From: Soehngenia sp.
GTDB taxonomy: Bacteria; Bacillota; Clostridia; Tissierellales; Tissierellaceae
DNA: 64,000 nt
Reading direction: 5' to 3'
NCBI GenBank assembly: GCA_024637045.1
Contig: JAGXFX010000027.1
Span: 83,532 to 147,531 of the forward strand
Shown here: piece after piece, positions 39,302 through 48,184 of the stretch
Position numbering within the stretch: position 1 is the stretch's first letter
Layout of the letters: each line of letters opens with the position of its first letter
The notes under the pieces: generated by a model
Database searches by the model: none
The model's input: the letters and a program-made list of their open reading frames with translations, nothing else
What the model was told of the DNA's origin: nothing
Position numbers and translations under genes: made by a program

Positions 39302-39336
39302 TATACTAATAAATTTTGAAACAGGTGATCTATTGA

Positions 39337-40083
39337 ATGAAAAGTCCATTTACGCCAGATAAGAGAGTTAGTGTTGCAATAATGAGTAAAGATTCACCGG
39401 TTGATGTTTTCAATTCGCTTTATGAGATGGGAATCAAGACTATTCCAACGATTCCTTCCATAAATCTACAATCATATGTGGCAAATCATCCGGATATGGT
39501 ACTCACCCCATTAGAGGATGGTTCAGTGGTTGTAGCACCATCTGTTTGGGAATATTATAATATGGAACTTGCTAAATTTGGGATAAAAGTCATAAAGGGT
39601 AACGTAGAACCAAGTGCAAAATACCCTGATGATATTCCTTACAATGCAGCATTTCTCGAAAACACACTCATACACAAGTTGAATAATACAGAGAAAGCCA
39701 TTCTGGACTTAGCTGAAAGATCTAAAATAATAAAACTAAACACAAAACAGGGATACTCAAAATGTTCACTTGCTATAGTCGACAACAAGAGCGCAATAAC
39801 ATCTGATAAAGGGATGGCTAATTTACTCCAGTCCAATGGTTTTGACATACTCCTAATTAAACAAGGGTACATAGATCTTCCAGGTATGCAATATGGGTTT
39901 ATCGGCGGAGCTACAGGATTGCTTTCGCCGAAAGAAATGGCAATAACCGGAAATCTGAATAGACATCCGGATAAAGCTAGAATAGAAGAGTTTATTACAC
40001 AAAAGGGTATCAAACTTATCTATCTTTCAGATAAACCTGCAGTTGACATAGGTACAATAATTGGACTAACTTGTGATATATGA
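39337..40083 (+). CDS. DUF6873-like (GME-fold) family protein
   Basis: A 248-aa host protein, first gene after the prophage. The C-terminal GFIGGATGLLSPKEMAITGNL, NRHPDKARIEEF and AVDIGTIIGL match a Clostridia-wide family I know as DUF6873, thought to have a guanidino-group-modifying-enzyme-like fold. No function is established. GACAGGTGAT-like site upstream. Confidence 0.6.
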   Translation: MKSPFTPDKRVSVAIMSKDSPVDVFNSLYEMGIKTIPTIPSINLQSYVANHPDMVLTPLEDGSVVVAPSVWEYYNMELAKFGIKVIKGNVEPSAKYPDDIPYNAAFLENTLIHKLNNTEKAILDLAERSKIIKLNTKQGYSKCSLAIVDNKSAITSDKGMANLLQSNGFDILLIKQGYIDLPGMQYGFIGGATGLLSPKEMAITGNLNRHPDKARIEEFITQKGIKLIYLSDKPAVDIGTIIGLTCDI

Positions 40084-40167
40084 AAAAGTGTATTCTCTGG
40101 AAGCTTTTAATATTGAGTGATTAGTGGTATTATAGAACATATATTAACATTATCGGGGAGGGTAAAT

Positions 40168-41478
40168 ATGGGAAATGATATAGTAAAACCATCAATACTG
40201 CCTGGCTTTATGGAATTGAATCCTCCGGACCAGATTCTATTTAACAGAATGATGGATACAATAAGAAAAAACTATGAGAAATTTGGATTTTTACCAATTG
40301 ATACACCAGTAATTGAAAAATCAGAAGTACTTCTCGCAAAAGGTGGAGGAGAGACTGAAAAGCAGATTTATAAGGTCGTTAAAGGAAGCACTGATATGTC
40401 AATGAGATTTGACCTCACAGTACCATTGGCAAGGTATGTTGCACAACATTATTCAGAGCTAAACTTCCCTTATAGAAGATATCACATAGGAAAAGTATAT
40501 AGAGGTGAAAGAAATCAAAAAGGTAGATTCAGAGAATTTTATCAAGCCGATATAGACATTATTGGGAATGGAAAACTTGATATAATAAACGATGCTGAAA
40601 TTCCAAGTGTTATATACTCTACTTTCAAGGATCTTGGCTTCGAGGAGTTCACCATTAGGATAAACAACAGAAAAATACTATCAGGTTTTTTTAATTCAAT
40701 AGGTGTTGAAGATGCTCACGTAGTTTTGCGAATTGTTGATAAGCTTGAGAAGATTGGCATGGAAAATATAGAAGAAGAACTTGAGTCAAACGGTATAACA
40801 CAGGAACAGATAGAGTCAATTAAGAGATTTATTTCAATAGATGGCAATAATGATGAAATTCTGAAGTTGTTGGATGAGCTTAATATTGAAAATGATGTTT
40901 TCAAGGAAGGTCTGGATGAAATTGGTACTGTAATCAAGTACCTGAGATTATTTGGAGTTCCTGAATCAAATTTTGCAGTTGATTTAAGGATAGCCAGGGG
41001 CCTTGATTATTATACTGGAACAGTTTATGAAACATACCTGGATGAATATCCAACAATAGGCAGTGTATGTTCAGGTGGAAGGTATGACGATCTAGCAACA
41101 TATTATACTAGCCAGAAGCTACCAGGTGTTGGAATTTCAATAGGACTGACGAGGTTGTTTTATCAGTTGATGGAAGCTGGAATAATTAATACTCAGGAGA
41201 GTTCACTGACAAAGGTTCTTGTTATCCCTATGGAAGGGTATATGGATGAGTCCATTAAACTAGCTGCTGGTATGAGAAACAATGACATTTTTACTCAGAT
41301 ATACCTTGAAGAAACAAAACTAGGAAAGAAATTTGGTTATGCTGATAAGATGGGGATACCATATGTAATCGTAATTGGTGAAGAAGAAAAGAAAAGTGGA
41401 GAATATACACTAAGAGATATGAAGTCAGGTGAAGAGTCTAAGTATGACAAAGATAGTTTAATTGACGTTTTAAAGTAA
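40168..41478 (+). CDS. hisS: Histidine--tRNA ligase
   Basis: A 436-aa class II synthetase. Motif 2 is in GKVYRGERNQKGRFREFYQADIDIIG; the histidine-specific LDYYTGTVYE and the motif 3 segment GVGISIGLTRL are present, followed by the anticodon-binding domain. ATG 40168 with GGGGAGGG is used; an in-frame start at 40117 is not supported. No T-box is visible upstream, only 84 bases of AT-rich DNA. Confidence 0.95.
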   Translation: MGNDIVKPSILPGFMELNPPDQILFNRMMDTIRKNYEKFGFLPIDTPVIEKSEVLLAKGGGETEKQIYKVVKGSTDMSMRFDLTVPLARYVAQHYSELNFPYRRYHIGKVYRGERNQKGRFREFYQADIDIIGNGKLDIINDAEIPSVIYSTFKDLGFEEFTIRINNRKILSGFFNSIGVEDAHVVLRIVDKLEKIGMENIEEELESNGITQEQIESIKRFISIDGNNDEILKLLDELNIENDVFKEGLDEIGTVIKYLRLFGVPESNFAVDLRIARGLDYYTGTVYETYLDEYPTIGSVCSGGRYDDLATYYTSQKLPGVGISIGLTRLFYQLMEAGIINTQESSLTKVLVIPMEGYMDESIKLAAGMRNNDIFTQIYLEETKLGKKFGYADKMGIPYVIVIGEEEKKSGEYTLRDMKSGEESKYDKDSLIDVLK

Positions 41479-41505
41479 ACCATTCGTGGTATAAACAATA
41501 ATGAC

Positions 41506-41534
41506 TTGACAATGGAGAGCATAATTGTTAATAT
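41506..41534 (+). promoter_or_regulatory. Promoter of the thrS T-box transcript
   Basis: TTGACA (41506-41511), a 17-bp spacer and TAATAT (41529-41534). Confidence 0.75.
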
Positions 41535-41540
41535 TTATCT

Positions 41541-41770
41541 AATTAAATAGCAATGGCATAGATGGGAAGAGTAAGTTAACTGTTATTGGCAGAGAGAGAG
41601 AACCAAGTCTGGAAGTTCTCTTCAAAGATGTTTACTGAAGACCACCCCTGAGCCGTACCTGAAAAGGTAACCGCTATAAAGGCGTTATTTAAAATGAGTA
41701 TAAATTAGGGTGGAACCACGGTCTTTCGTCCCTACAGTGATGTAGGTATGAAGGACCTTATTTTTTTAAG
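41541..41770 (+). promoter_or_regulatory. T-box leader, threonine (ACU specifier)
   Basis: The T-box sequence AGGGTGGAACCACG is at 41707-41720. The likely specifier is ACT at 41634-41636 in TTTACTGAAG, a threonine codon. Downstream, a long stem (GGTCTTTCGTCCCTACA with its partner to about 41758) followed by a T-run is the terminator; the T-box can pair alternatively to form the antiterminator. Uncharged tRNA-Thr should raise thrS expression. Confidence 0.92.
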
Positions 41771-41782
41771 GAGGGAAAAAAG

Positions 41783-43690
41783 ATGATTAAAATTACTTTG
41801 CCTGATGGTTCAGTAAGAGAGTTTGAAAATGGTGTAAAGGTGTATGATATAACTGCTGATATTTCTGAAGGACTAGCAAGAATGGCAATGGGAGCAGTAG
41901 TAAATGGTAAGCTTATGGGAATGCAGGAATCCGTTAAAGAGGATGCAGATTTCAGGGTAGTGAAATTTGAAGACCCTGAAGGCAAAAAGATATTCTGGCA
42001 TACTTCTGCTCATATTATGGCTCATGCAGTACAAAATTTGTTCCCAGATGTAAAATTTGCAATTGGACCTGCAATCGATAACGGATTCTATTATGATTTT
42101 GATACAGATCACAGATTCACACCAGAAGATCTGGAAAAGATTGAAGAAGAAATGAAGAAAGTAGTAAAGGAAGGGCACGTTCTTGAAAGATTTGAAATGC
42201 CTAGAAATGAGGCATTGGAGTTCTTTAAGGAAAGAGGCGAGGAATACAAGGTAGACCTAATTGAGAATCTGCCTGAAGATGAAATAATTTCCTTTTATAA
42301 ACTTGGTGAGTTTACAGACCTTTGTGCAGGACCACATCTTTATGACACAAAGAAAGTAAAGGCCATTAAACTGATGAGCATTGCCGGAGCATACTGGCGT
42401 GGTGATGAAAAGAATAAGATGCTTCAAAGAATATATGGAACAACATACGAAAAGAAGAAAGATCTTGAAGAATATTTAAATAGACTGGAAGAAGCAAAGA
42501 AAAGAGATCATAGAAAACTGGGCAAAGAGCTTGACCTTTTCAGTATGCAAGATGAAGGGCCAGGTTTTCCATTCTTTCATCCAAAAGGTATGATAATTAG
42601 AAATATACTGGAAAGCTTCTGGAGAGAAGAGCATACCAAAAGAGGATACGGAGAAATAAAGACACCTCTGATTCTGAATGAACAACTTTGGCACCAGTCT
42701 GGGCACTGGGATCATTACAAGGAAAATATGTACTTTACTTCGATAGATGAAGGTGCTTATGCAATAAAACCTATGAACTGTCCAGGATCCATACTTGTCT
42801 ACAAGTCCAGGATGTACAGCTACAGGGATCTTCCGTTGAGATGGGGAGAGTTGGGTCTTGTGCATCGTCATGAGTTGTCAGGAGCCTTGCACGGCCTTAT
42901 GAGAGTAAGAAGCTTTACACAGGATGATGCACATTTATATATGCTTCCTTCACAGGTTAAGGATGAACTCAAAAAGACAATTGATCTTGCGGATTATATA
43001 TATGACGTTTTTGGTTTCAAGTATAATATCGAACTATCTACTAGACCAGAAAATTCAATGGGGACTGAAGAACAATGGGATCTTGCAACAGAAAGCTTAA
43101 GGGAAGCTTTGGAAGAAAAGAATATTCCATTCAAAATTAACGAGGGTGATGGAGCATTCTACGGACCTAAAATAGATTTCCATCTTGAGGATGCCATAGG
43201 AAGAACATGGCAATGTGGAACTATTCAGCTGGACTTCCAGATGCCTGAAAGATTTGACCTGACATATGTTGACCAGGATAATGAGAAAAAGAGACCAGTA
43301 ATGGTACACAGAACCATCCTTGGAAGCATGGAAAGATTTATGGGTATTCTTATTGAGCACTTTGCAGGTAAGTTTCCTGCATGGATTGCACCGGTTCAAG
43401 CAACAGTGCTGCCAATATCAGATAAATTCAATGATTATGCAAATGAAGTAGCAAGACTACTTGAAGAAAAGGGAATACGTGTGGAGGTTGATGAAAGAGC
43501 GGAGAAAATTGGGTATAAGATCCGTGAAGCTCAAATGCAGAAACTGCCATATATGCTTATAGTTGGTGAAAAAGAAGTTGAGGATAGACTGGTTTCAGTA
43601 AGAAAGAGAGATCAGGGAGACATGGGGCAGATGGGTATAGAAGCATTTATTGAACAGATTATTGATGAAATTGAGACGAAAGCCAAGTAA
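41783..43690 (+). CDS. thrS: Threonine--tRNA ligase
   Basis: A 635-aa synthetase with the full set of domains: TGS (residues 1-62), the editing/SAD domain (HTSAHIMAHAVQ, and DLCAGPHLYDT), the class II catalytic core (MNCPGS motif 1-2 region; HRHELSGALHGLMRVRSFTQDDAH; GDGAFYGPKID; HRTILGSMERFMGILIEH) and the C-terminal anticodon domain. It is controlled by the T-box just upstream. Confidence 0.97.
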   Translation: MIKITLPDGSVREFENGVKVYDITADISEGLARMAMGAVVNGKLMGMQESVKEDADFRVVKFEDPEGKKIFWHTSAHIMAHAVQNLFPDVKFAIGPAIDNGFYYDFDTDHRFTPEDLEKIEEEMKKVVKEGHVLERFEMPRNEALEFFKERGEEYKVDLIENLPEDEIISFYKLGEFTDLCAGPHLYDTKKVKAIKLMSIAGAYWRGDEKNKMLQRIYGTTYEKKKDLEEYLNRLEEAKKRDHRKLGKELDLFSMQDEGPGFPFFHPKGMIIRNILESFWREEHTKRGYGEIKTPLILNEQLWHQSGHWDHYKENMYFTSIDEGAYAIKPMNCPGSILVYKSRMYSYRDLPLRWGELGLVHRHELSGALHGLMRVRSFTQDDAHLYMLPSQVKDELKKTIDLADYIYDVFGFKYNIELSTRPENSMGTEEQWDLATESLREALEEKNIPFKINEGDGAFYGPKIDFHLEDAIGRTWQCGTIQLDFQMPERFDLTYVDQDNEKKRPVMVHRTILGSMERFMGILIEHFAGKFPAWIAPVQATVLPISDKFNDYANEVARLLEEKGIRVEVDERAEKIGYKIREAQMQKLPYMLIVGEKEVEDRLVSVRKRDQGDMGQMGIEAFIEQIIDEIETKAK

Positions 43691-43704
43691 TCCGAAGATT
43701 TGTA

Positions 43705-43908
43705 TGGATCGGAGATATGGATTCAGAGCCAATAACTATTGGTGGTGGAACTTACGCCAGAGCAATGAAAAATGCAGTTGCCTTCGGACCAGTATTTCCT
43801 GGTCAAGAGGAATTAGCCCATCAAAATGATGAGAATATATCAATTGAAAATATCATAAAGCTTACTGATATATATGCTCATGCATTGTTTGAACTTGCCA
43901 AACAATAA
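43705..43908 (+). pseudogene. C-terminal remnant of a PepV-type (M20) dipeptidase
   Basis: About 67 codons after thrS read GDMDSEPITIGGGTYARAMKN, then AFGPVFPGQEELAHQNDE and a final helix. This is the last seventh of a Sapep/PepV zinc dipeptidase. The homology begins only about 15 bases after the thrS stop, so the other 400 or so codons have been deleted. An ATG at 43717 exists but lacks a good ribosome-binding site. Confidence 0.75.
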
Positions 43909-43911
43909 TGT

Positions 43912-43940
43912 TTGACAAAAACTTGATGATGTCATATAAT
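43912..43940 (+). promoter_or_regulatory. Promoter of the infC-rpmI-rplT operon
   Basis: TTGACA (43912-43917), 17-bp spacer, TATAAT (43935-43940): a consensus promoter. Confidence 0.88.
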
Positions 43941-43944
43941 GATT

Positions 43945-44093
43945 AAGGAATTGAATATATTATTCAAAGTAGAAGTTCCGCTTCTCACCTTATAGCTGCG
44001 GCTCATAAGGTTGACAAAGTTATCTTGTGCATTAAAGCACAGGAGTTACCATGCGATGGTATTTAAGCGGACATTTCTATGTCCGCTTTTTTT
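43945..44093 (+). promoter_or_regulatory. L20-type leader with intrinsic terminator
   Basis: About 150 bases of paired leader (AGAAG/CTTCT, CACCTTAT/ATAAGGT, TTGTGC/GCACA hairpins) ending in a perfect 10-bp terminator stem AAGCGGACAT/ATGTCCGCTT with T-run (44065-44093). Position before infC and structure match the Firmicute L20 leader, where L20 binding favours termination. Confidence 0.75.
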
Positions 44094-44125
44094 AATTTAT
44101 TTTTTTAAAACACAGGAGGTGTAGG

Positions 44126-44638
44126 ATTATTAAAGAACTTCAAATCAACGAAGAGATACGGGAAAGAGAAGTTAGACTTATTGATGCGGATGGTAGTCAG
44201 CTAGGTGTAGTGCCACTCAAAAAGGCTATGGACGTTGCTTTTGAGAGAAGACTTGATTTGGTAAATGTTGCTCCTACTGCAAAACCTGCAGTATGTAAAG
44301 TAATGGATTATGGCAAATACAAGTATGAAATGGCCAAGAAAGAAAAAGAAGCCAGAAAGAATCAAAAGATTATCAACATAAAAGAAATAAGGTTAACACC
44401 CAATATCGAAACTCATGACTTGAATGTTAAAGCAACCAGAGCAATCGACTTCTTGAAAGATGGCGATAAGGTTAAGGTTTCAGTTAGGTTCAGAGGTAGA
44501 GAGATGGGCCATACTGAAATGGGAAAAGAAGTATTGGATGAATTCGCTCAACTGACAAGTGAAGTTGGAAAAATTGAAAAAGAAGCTAAGCTTGAGGGTA
44601 GAAACATGGTAATGTTCCTCATGCCCAAAGCAGACTAA
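44126..44638 (+). CDS. infC: Translation initiation factor IF-3, AUU start
   Basis: A 170-aa factor. The conserved N-terminus KELQINEEIREREVRLI is in frame well upstream of the first ATG (44210), so translation must start at ATT 44126 (or the adjacent ATT 44129) behind AGGAGG at 44114-44119. A rare AUU start is a known feature of infC and allows IF-3 to limit its own synthesis. The C-domain KEIRLTPNIETHDLNVKA is normal. Confidence 0.93.
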   Translation: MIKELQINEEIREREVRLIDADGSQLGVVPLKKAMDVAFERRLDLVNVAPTAKPAVCKVMDYGKYKYEMAKKEKEARKNQKIINIKEIRLTPNIETHDLNVKATRAIDFLKDGDKVKVSVRFRGREMGHTEMGKEVLDEFAQLTSEVGKIEKEAKLEGRNMVMFLMPKAD

Positions 44639-44656
44639 GTTAGGAGGAATTGAACA

Positions 44657-44848
44657 ATGGGAAAGATGAAAACACATAGGGGCTCAGCAAAGAGATTCAA
44701 GAGAACTGCTTCAGGACTTTTAAAGAGATTCAAAGCTTATAAGAGCCATAAAACAGGTAAAAAGTCACCTAAGAGAACAAGAAATTTGAGAAAAGGTGCA
44801 TATGTAAGCAAGGGAGATCAAAAAAGAATCGATTCAATGCTACCATAG
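44657..44848 (+). CDS. rpmI: 50S ribosomal protein L35
   Basis: 63 aa, very basic, with [17 protein letters not shown] and [15 protein letters not shown] typical of bL35. Second gene of the infC operon; TAGGAGGAA site. Confidence 0.96.
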   Translation: MGKMKTHRGSAKRFKRTASGLLKRFKAYKSHKTGKKSPKRTRNLRKGAYVSKGDQKRIDSMLP

Positions 44849-44879
44849 TATTGAGAAACTTATATAGGAGGCGTTTACA

Positions 44880-45230
44880 ATGGCAAGAGTAAAAAGAGGA
44901 GTTAATGCCAAAAAAAGGCATAAAAAAGTATTAAAAGCTGCAAAAGGATATTACGGTGCAAAAAGCAAAATTTTCAGACCAGCTAACCAAGCTGTTATGA
45001 AGTCACTTAACTATGCTTTCATCGGACGTAAGCAAAGGAAGAGAGAGTTTAGAAAAATGTGGATTGCCAGAATCAATGCAGCTACAAGACAAAATGGCAT
45101 GAGCTACAGCAAATTCATAAACGGGCTTAAAAAATCAGGAATCGAAGTAAACAGAAAAATGCTTTCAGAAATGGCTATCTATGACTCAGAGGGCTTTGCC
45201 AAACTGGTAGAAATAGCAAAGGAAGCATAA
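44880..45230 (+). CDS. rplT: 50S ribosomal protein L20
   Basis: 116 aa, with [21 protein letters not shown] and the C-terminal [12 protein letters not shown] of bL20. It assembles 23S rRNA and binds its own operon leader as repressor. Confidence 0.97.
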   Translation: MARVKRGVNAKKRHKKVLKAAKGYYGAKSKIFRPANQAVMKSLNYAFIGRKQRKREFRKMWIARINAATRQNGMSYSKFINGLKKSGIEVNRKMLSEMAIYDSEGFAKLVEIAKEA

Positions 45231-45265
45231 ATGCAAAAGTTCCATTAGGAACTTTTTTTGCATTT
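45231..45265 (+). terminator. Terminator of the infC operon
   Basis: Stem AAAGTTCC/GGAACTTT with loop ATTA and T7; the pairing extends outward with ATGCAA/TTGCAT. Confidence 0.85.
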
Positions 45266-45301
45266 AAAGGCTGTTTGTCTATTACTTAATGGAGGACTGT
45301 C

Positions 45302-46645
45302 ATGTCATACATAAAAGAAAAATTATATTTATTTGAATTAAATCCACCCAGAGTGCTGGCTCTGGGATTTCTTGGATTAATTTTGATTGGGACAATATTA
45401 TTGAACCTGCCGATAGCTTCAGCTAATGGTGAAAGCATAGGTCTATTAGATGCTCTTTTTACATCTGCATCAGCAGTTTGCGTTACTGGCTTGATTGTTG
45501 TTAACACTGCTGAGTATTGGTCCATGTTTGGTAAAGTGGTAATACTATTGCTGATTCAAATGGGTGGCCTTGGAATAATGACCATGGCAACAATGGTTGC
45601 TTTAATAATGGGTAAGAAAATCTCCCTGAAAGAAAGACTGATTATCAAGGAGCAGATGAATCAGGAAACCATGTCTGGTATGGTAAGACTTACACTTTAC
45701 GTTATTCTCTTGACTTTCAGTATTGAAGCAGTTGGTGCTATACTTCTGTCTTTTAAATTTATACCTGAATACGGGACAGCAAAAGGGATCTGGTTTTCTG
45801 TGTTTCACTCTATCTCAGCATTCTGCAATGCCGGATTTGATATAACAGGCGATAGTTTTATGTCGTATTCTAATTCACCATTAACCATACTGACATTAAG
45901 TGCATTGATTATAATTGGAGGAACTGGATTTGCAGTGTTGCATGACGTTTTCCGGAATAGAAAATGGAAAAGATTAAGTCTACATACGAAGTTGGTTATT
46001 ACAATGTCTTTGGTACTATTGCTTATTGGAACGTTTTTCTTTTTTATTCTTGAATACACAAACCCATCTACTATTGGAGAAATGCCTTTTTGGGAAAAGG
46101 TCTCATCTGCGTTCTTTGCTTCTGTGGTTCCAAGGACGGCTGGGTTTAACTCAATAGATACTGCAGCTTTACGCGAAAGCAGCGTATTTCTCACAATTAT
46201 TTTTATGTTTATAGGTGGAGCTCCTGGATCTACTGCTGGTGGTGTCAAAACTGCAACAGTCGCTGTTGTACTAATGGCGACTATAAGCATAATAAAAGGA
46301 GAAAAAGATATTGAGGTTTACGAAAAAAGACTTAACCCGGAGACAATATTTAAGTCCTTGGCAATTGTAACTGTTGGTATGGGTATGATTCTATTTATTT
46401 CTTTTTTGCTTACAATAACAGAGAGTGGTACATTCTTGGATCTCCTCTTTGAAGCTACATCTGCGTTTGGAACTGTTGGATTATCTAGAGGTGTAACTCC
46501 AGAATTATCAAAATTAGGAAAACTGATAATTATCGGTACAATGTATGCTGGAAGGGTTGGGCCACTTACAATGGCTTTCGCAATAGGTTATAATAAGAAA
46601 CATAAGAGATACAGATACTCAGAAGGACACATATCAGTAGGATAG
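45302..46645 (+). CDS. ktrB: Potassium uptake channel subunit KtrB/TrkH
   Basis: A 447-aa membrane protein with four pore repeats. The selectivity-filter motifs are visible in order: CVTGL, FCNAGFD, RTAGFNS and GTVGLSRG. Length and context match KtrB rather than the longer TrkH. It pairs with the regulatory subunit encoded 11 bases downstream. Confidence 0.92.
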   Translation: MSYIKEKLYLFELNPPRVLALGFLGLILIGTILLNLPIASANGESIGLLDALFTSASAVCVTGLIVVNTAEYWSMFGKVVILLLIQMGGLGIMTMATMVALIMGKKISLKERLIIKEQMNQETMSGMVRLTLYVILLTFSIEAVGAILLSFKFIPEYGTAKGIWFSVFHSISAFCNAGFDITGDSFMSYSNSPLTILTLSALIIIGGTGFAVLHDVFRNRKWKRLSLHTKLVITMSLVLLLIGTFFFFILEYTNPSTIGEMPFWEKVSSAFFASVVPRTAGFNSIDTAALRESSVFLTIIFMFIGGAPGSTAGGVKTATVAVVLMATISIIKGEKDIEVYEKRLNPETIFKSLAIVTVGMGMILFISFLLTITESGTFLDLLFEATSAFGTVGLSRGVTPELSKLGKLIIIGTMYAGRVGPLTMAFAIGYNKKHKRYRYSEGHISVG

Positions 46646-46656
46646 GAGGAAATCGG

Positions 46657-47313
46657 ATGAAGTCTTTTGCAATAATTGGATGTGGTAGATTTGGTTCTGC
46701 AGTGGCGAAGACCTTGTATGAACTCGGGAATGAAGTTTTGGCAATAGATGGGGATATGGATGTAGTTGATAATATTGCTGGTCAGGTAACTCATGCTATA
46801 CAGGCTGATGTTATGGATGAAGGAGTGTTGATGGAACTTGGATTGAGTAACTTTGATGTCGTAGTTGTAAGTATAGGAACTGATCTTCAAGCTTCAATTA
46901 TGGCGACATTGATTGTGAAAGAGCTGGGGGTAGACAAGATAGTTGCAAAGGCTCAGTCAGAACTACATGGAAAAGTACTTAAAAAAATTGGTGCTGATAA
47001 AGTAATATTCCCAGAACGTGATATGGGAGTAAGAGTTGCTCATAACCTTGCTTCAAACAGTATTGTAGATTATATAGAGCTTTCTCCCGATTACAGTATT
47101 CTTGAGATTCAAGCTATTCCAAGATGGCATAACAAGACCTTGGAAGAATTGAGGCTTAGAAACAAGTACCAGGTAACTGTTATGGCTGTAAAAAGAGAAG
47201 AAGAAGTTAATGTTTCTCCTGGACCTAAGTATCAAATCCAGAAGGGGGATATTTTGGTAGCTCTTGGTTCAACTGATGCTATAAATGACATCGCTGAAGA
47301 AGCAGGTGAATAA
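46657..47313 (+). CDS. ktrA: Potassium uptake regulatory subunit KtrA/TrkA
   Basis: A 218-aa cytoplasmic protein. The RCK N-domain binds nucleotide (FAIIGCGRFGSAVAKTL; acidic DGD at the end of the second strand) and the C-domain RCK_C spans about 135-218. One RCK pair means KtrA, not the doubled TrkA of enteric bacteria. Confidence 0.93.
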   Translation: MKSFAIIGCGRFGSAVAKTLYELGNEVLAIDGDMDVVDNIAGQVTHAIQADVMDEGVLMELGLSNFDVVVVSIGTDLQASIMATLIVKELGVDKIVAKAQSELHGKVLKKIGADKVIFPERDMGVRVAHNLASNSIVDYIELSPDYSILEIQAIPRWHNKTLEELRLRNKYQVTVMAVKREEEVNVSPGPKYQIQKGDILVALGSTDAINDIAEEAGE

Positions 47314-47314
47314 T

Positions 47315-48103
47315 ATGCAGAATATCACTTCAATTAAGAATCCTTTGATTAAGGAAATAAAATCATTGGAGAGAAGGAAAAATCGATGGGATGGCTCAAA
47401 ATTTGTAATTGAAGGAATTAAATTAATTGATGAAGCTCTTGAAAACAAAGCTTCTTTACTAAAAATAATAGTTTCAGATACACTAAAAAATACCGTGCAA
47501 GGTGAAAGGCTTTTTAATAGCATAAGGAACCTAAATGAGGCAGTTTATTTGCCTCAGAAACTTTTTGACAGCATTGCAAACGTTGAGAATTCACAAGGCA
47601 TAATTGGCGTAGTAGCATTTAATCCCCTCGGCTTGGAAATACTTCCCAGTGATGGACTTATTGTCTATCTTGATGGACTACAGGATCCTGGTAACATGGG
47701 GACGATAATAAGATCAGCTGATGCATTTGGTATTCGCGGAATCGTGATTGGTAATAACTGTGTAGATCCATATAATCCTAAAGTTGTAAGAGCTACAATG
47801 GGATCAATATTTAGAGTTCCCTTGTATTTTAGAAGAGACAATAGTGGTGATTTTGAAGATATATTTAGAGAAAGAAGAATTATTGCTACTTCTCTTAAGG
47901 ATGCAACTCCTCTAAATTCTCTTCAATTCAGCGGCAAGGATGTTATAGTTATAGGCAATGAGGGCAATGGTGTGTCGTTTGATATTATTGAAAAATCTGA
48001 TGCTAGAGTTATTATACCTATGAGAGGAGATGCTGAATCCCTCAATGCGGGTGTTGCAGCATCGATTATAATGTATGAGAGCAGTCGACAAATGATTAAA
48101 TAG
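47315..48103 (+). CDS. TrmH/SpoU-family RNA 2'-O-methyltransferase
   Basis: A 262-aa enzyme. The N-terminal substrate-binding domain (about 1-95) begins NITSIKNPLIKEIKSL; the SPOUT knot has the three motifs LDGLQDPGNMGTIIRSADAFG, VIGNEGNGVS and IPMRGDAESLNAGVAASI. It probably methylates a ribose in 23S rRNA or tRNA. ATG 47315 directly follows the ktrA stop. Confidence 0.9.
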   Translation: MQNITSIKNPLIKEIKSLERRKNRWDGSKFVIEGIKLIDEALENKASLLKIIVSDTLKNTVQGERLFNSIRNLNEAVYLPQKLFDSIANVENSQGIIGVVAFNPLGLEILPSDGLIVYLDGLQDPGNMGTIIRSADAFGIRGIVIGNNCVDPYNPKVVRATMGSIFRVPLYFRRDNSGDFEDIFRERRIIATSLKDATPLNSLQFSGKDVIVIGNEGNGVSFDIIEKSDARVIIPMRGDAESLNAGVAASIIMYESSRQMIK

Positions 48104-48104
48104 G

Positions 48105-48133
48105 TTGAGTTTTGGCCATTGTGGTGCTATAAT
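48105..48133 (+). promoter_or_regulatory. Promoter of the pheST operon
   Basis: TTGAGT (48105-48110), 17-bp spacer, TATAAT (48128-48133). The 50 bases from here to pheS are too short for a T-box. Confidence 0.75.
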
Positions 48134-48184
48134 TTAGTAAATAATCTGAATATTAGATATAAATAAATTTGAAAGGAGTCCACT

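Noticed and set aside
40084..40167. T-box or other riboswitch upstream of hisS
   Set aside because: The 84-base gap is too short, and no GGGTGGNACC sequence or terminator is visible.
45805..46290. Long minus-strand ORF (161 codons) inside ktrB
   Set aside because: Antisense shadow of a hydrophobic gene; no ribosome-binding site and low-complexity composition.
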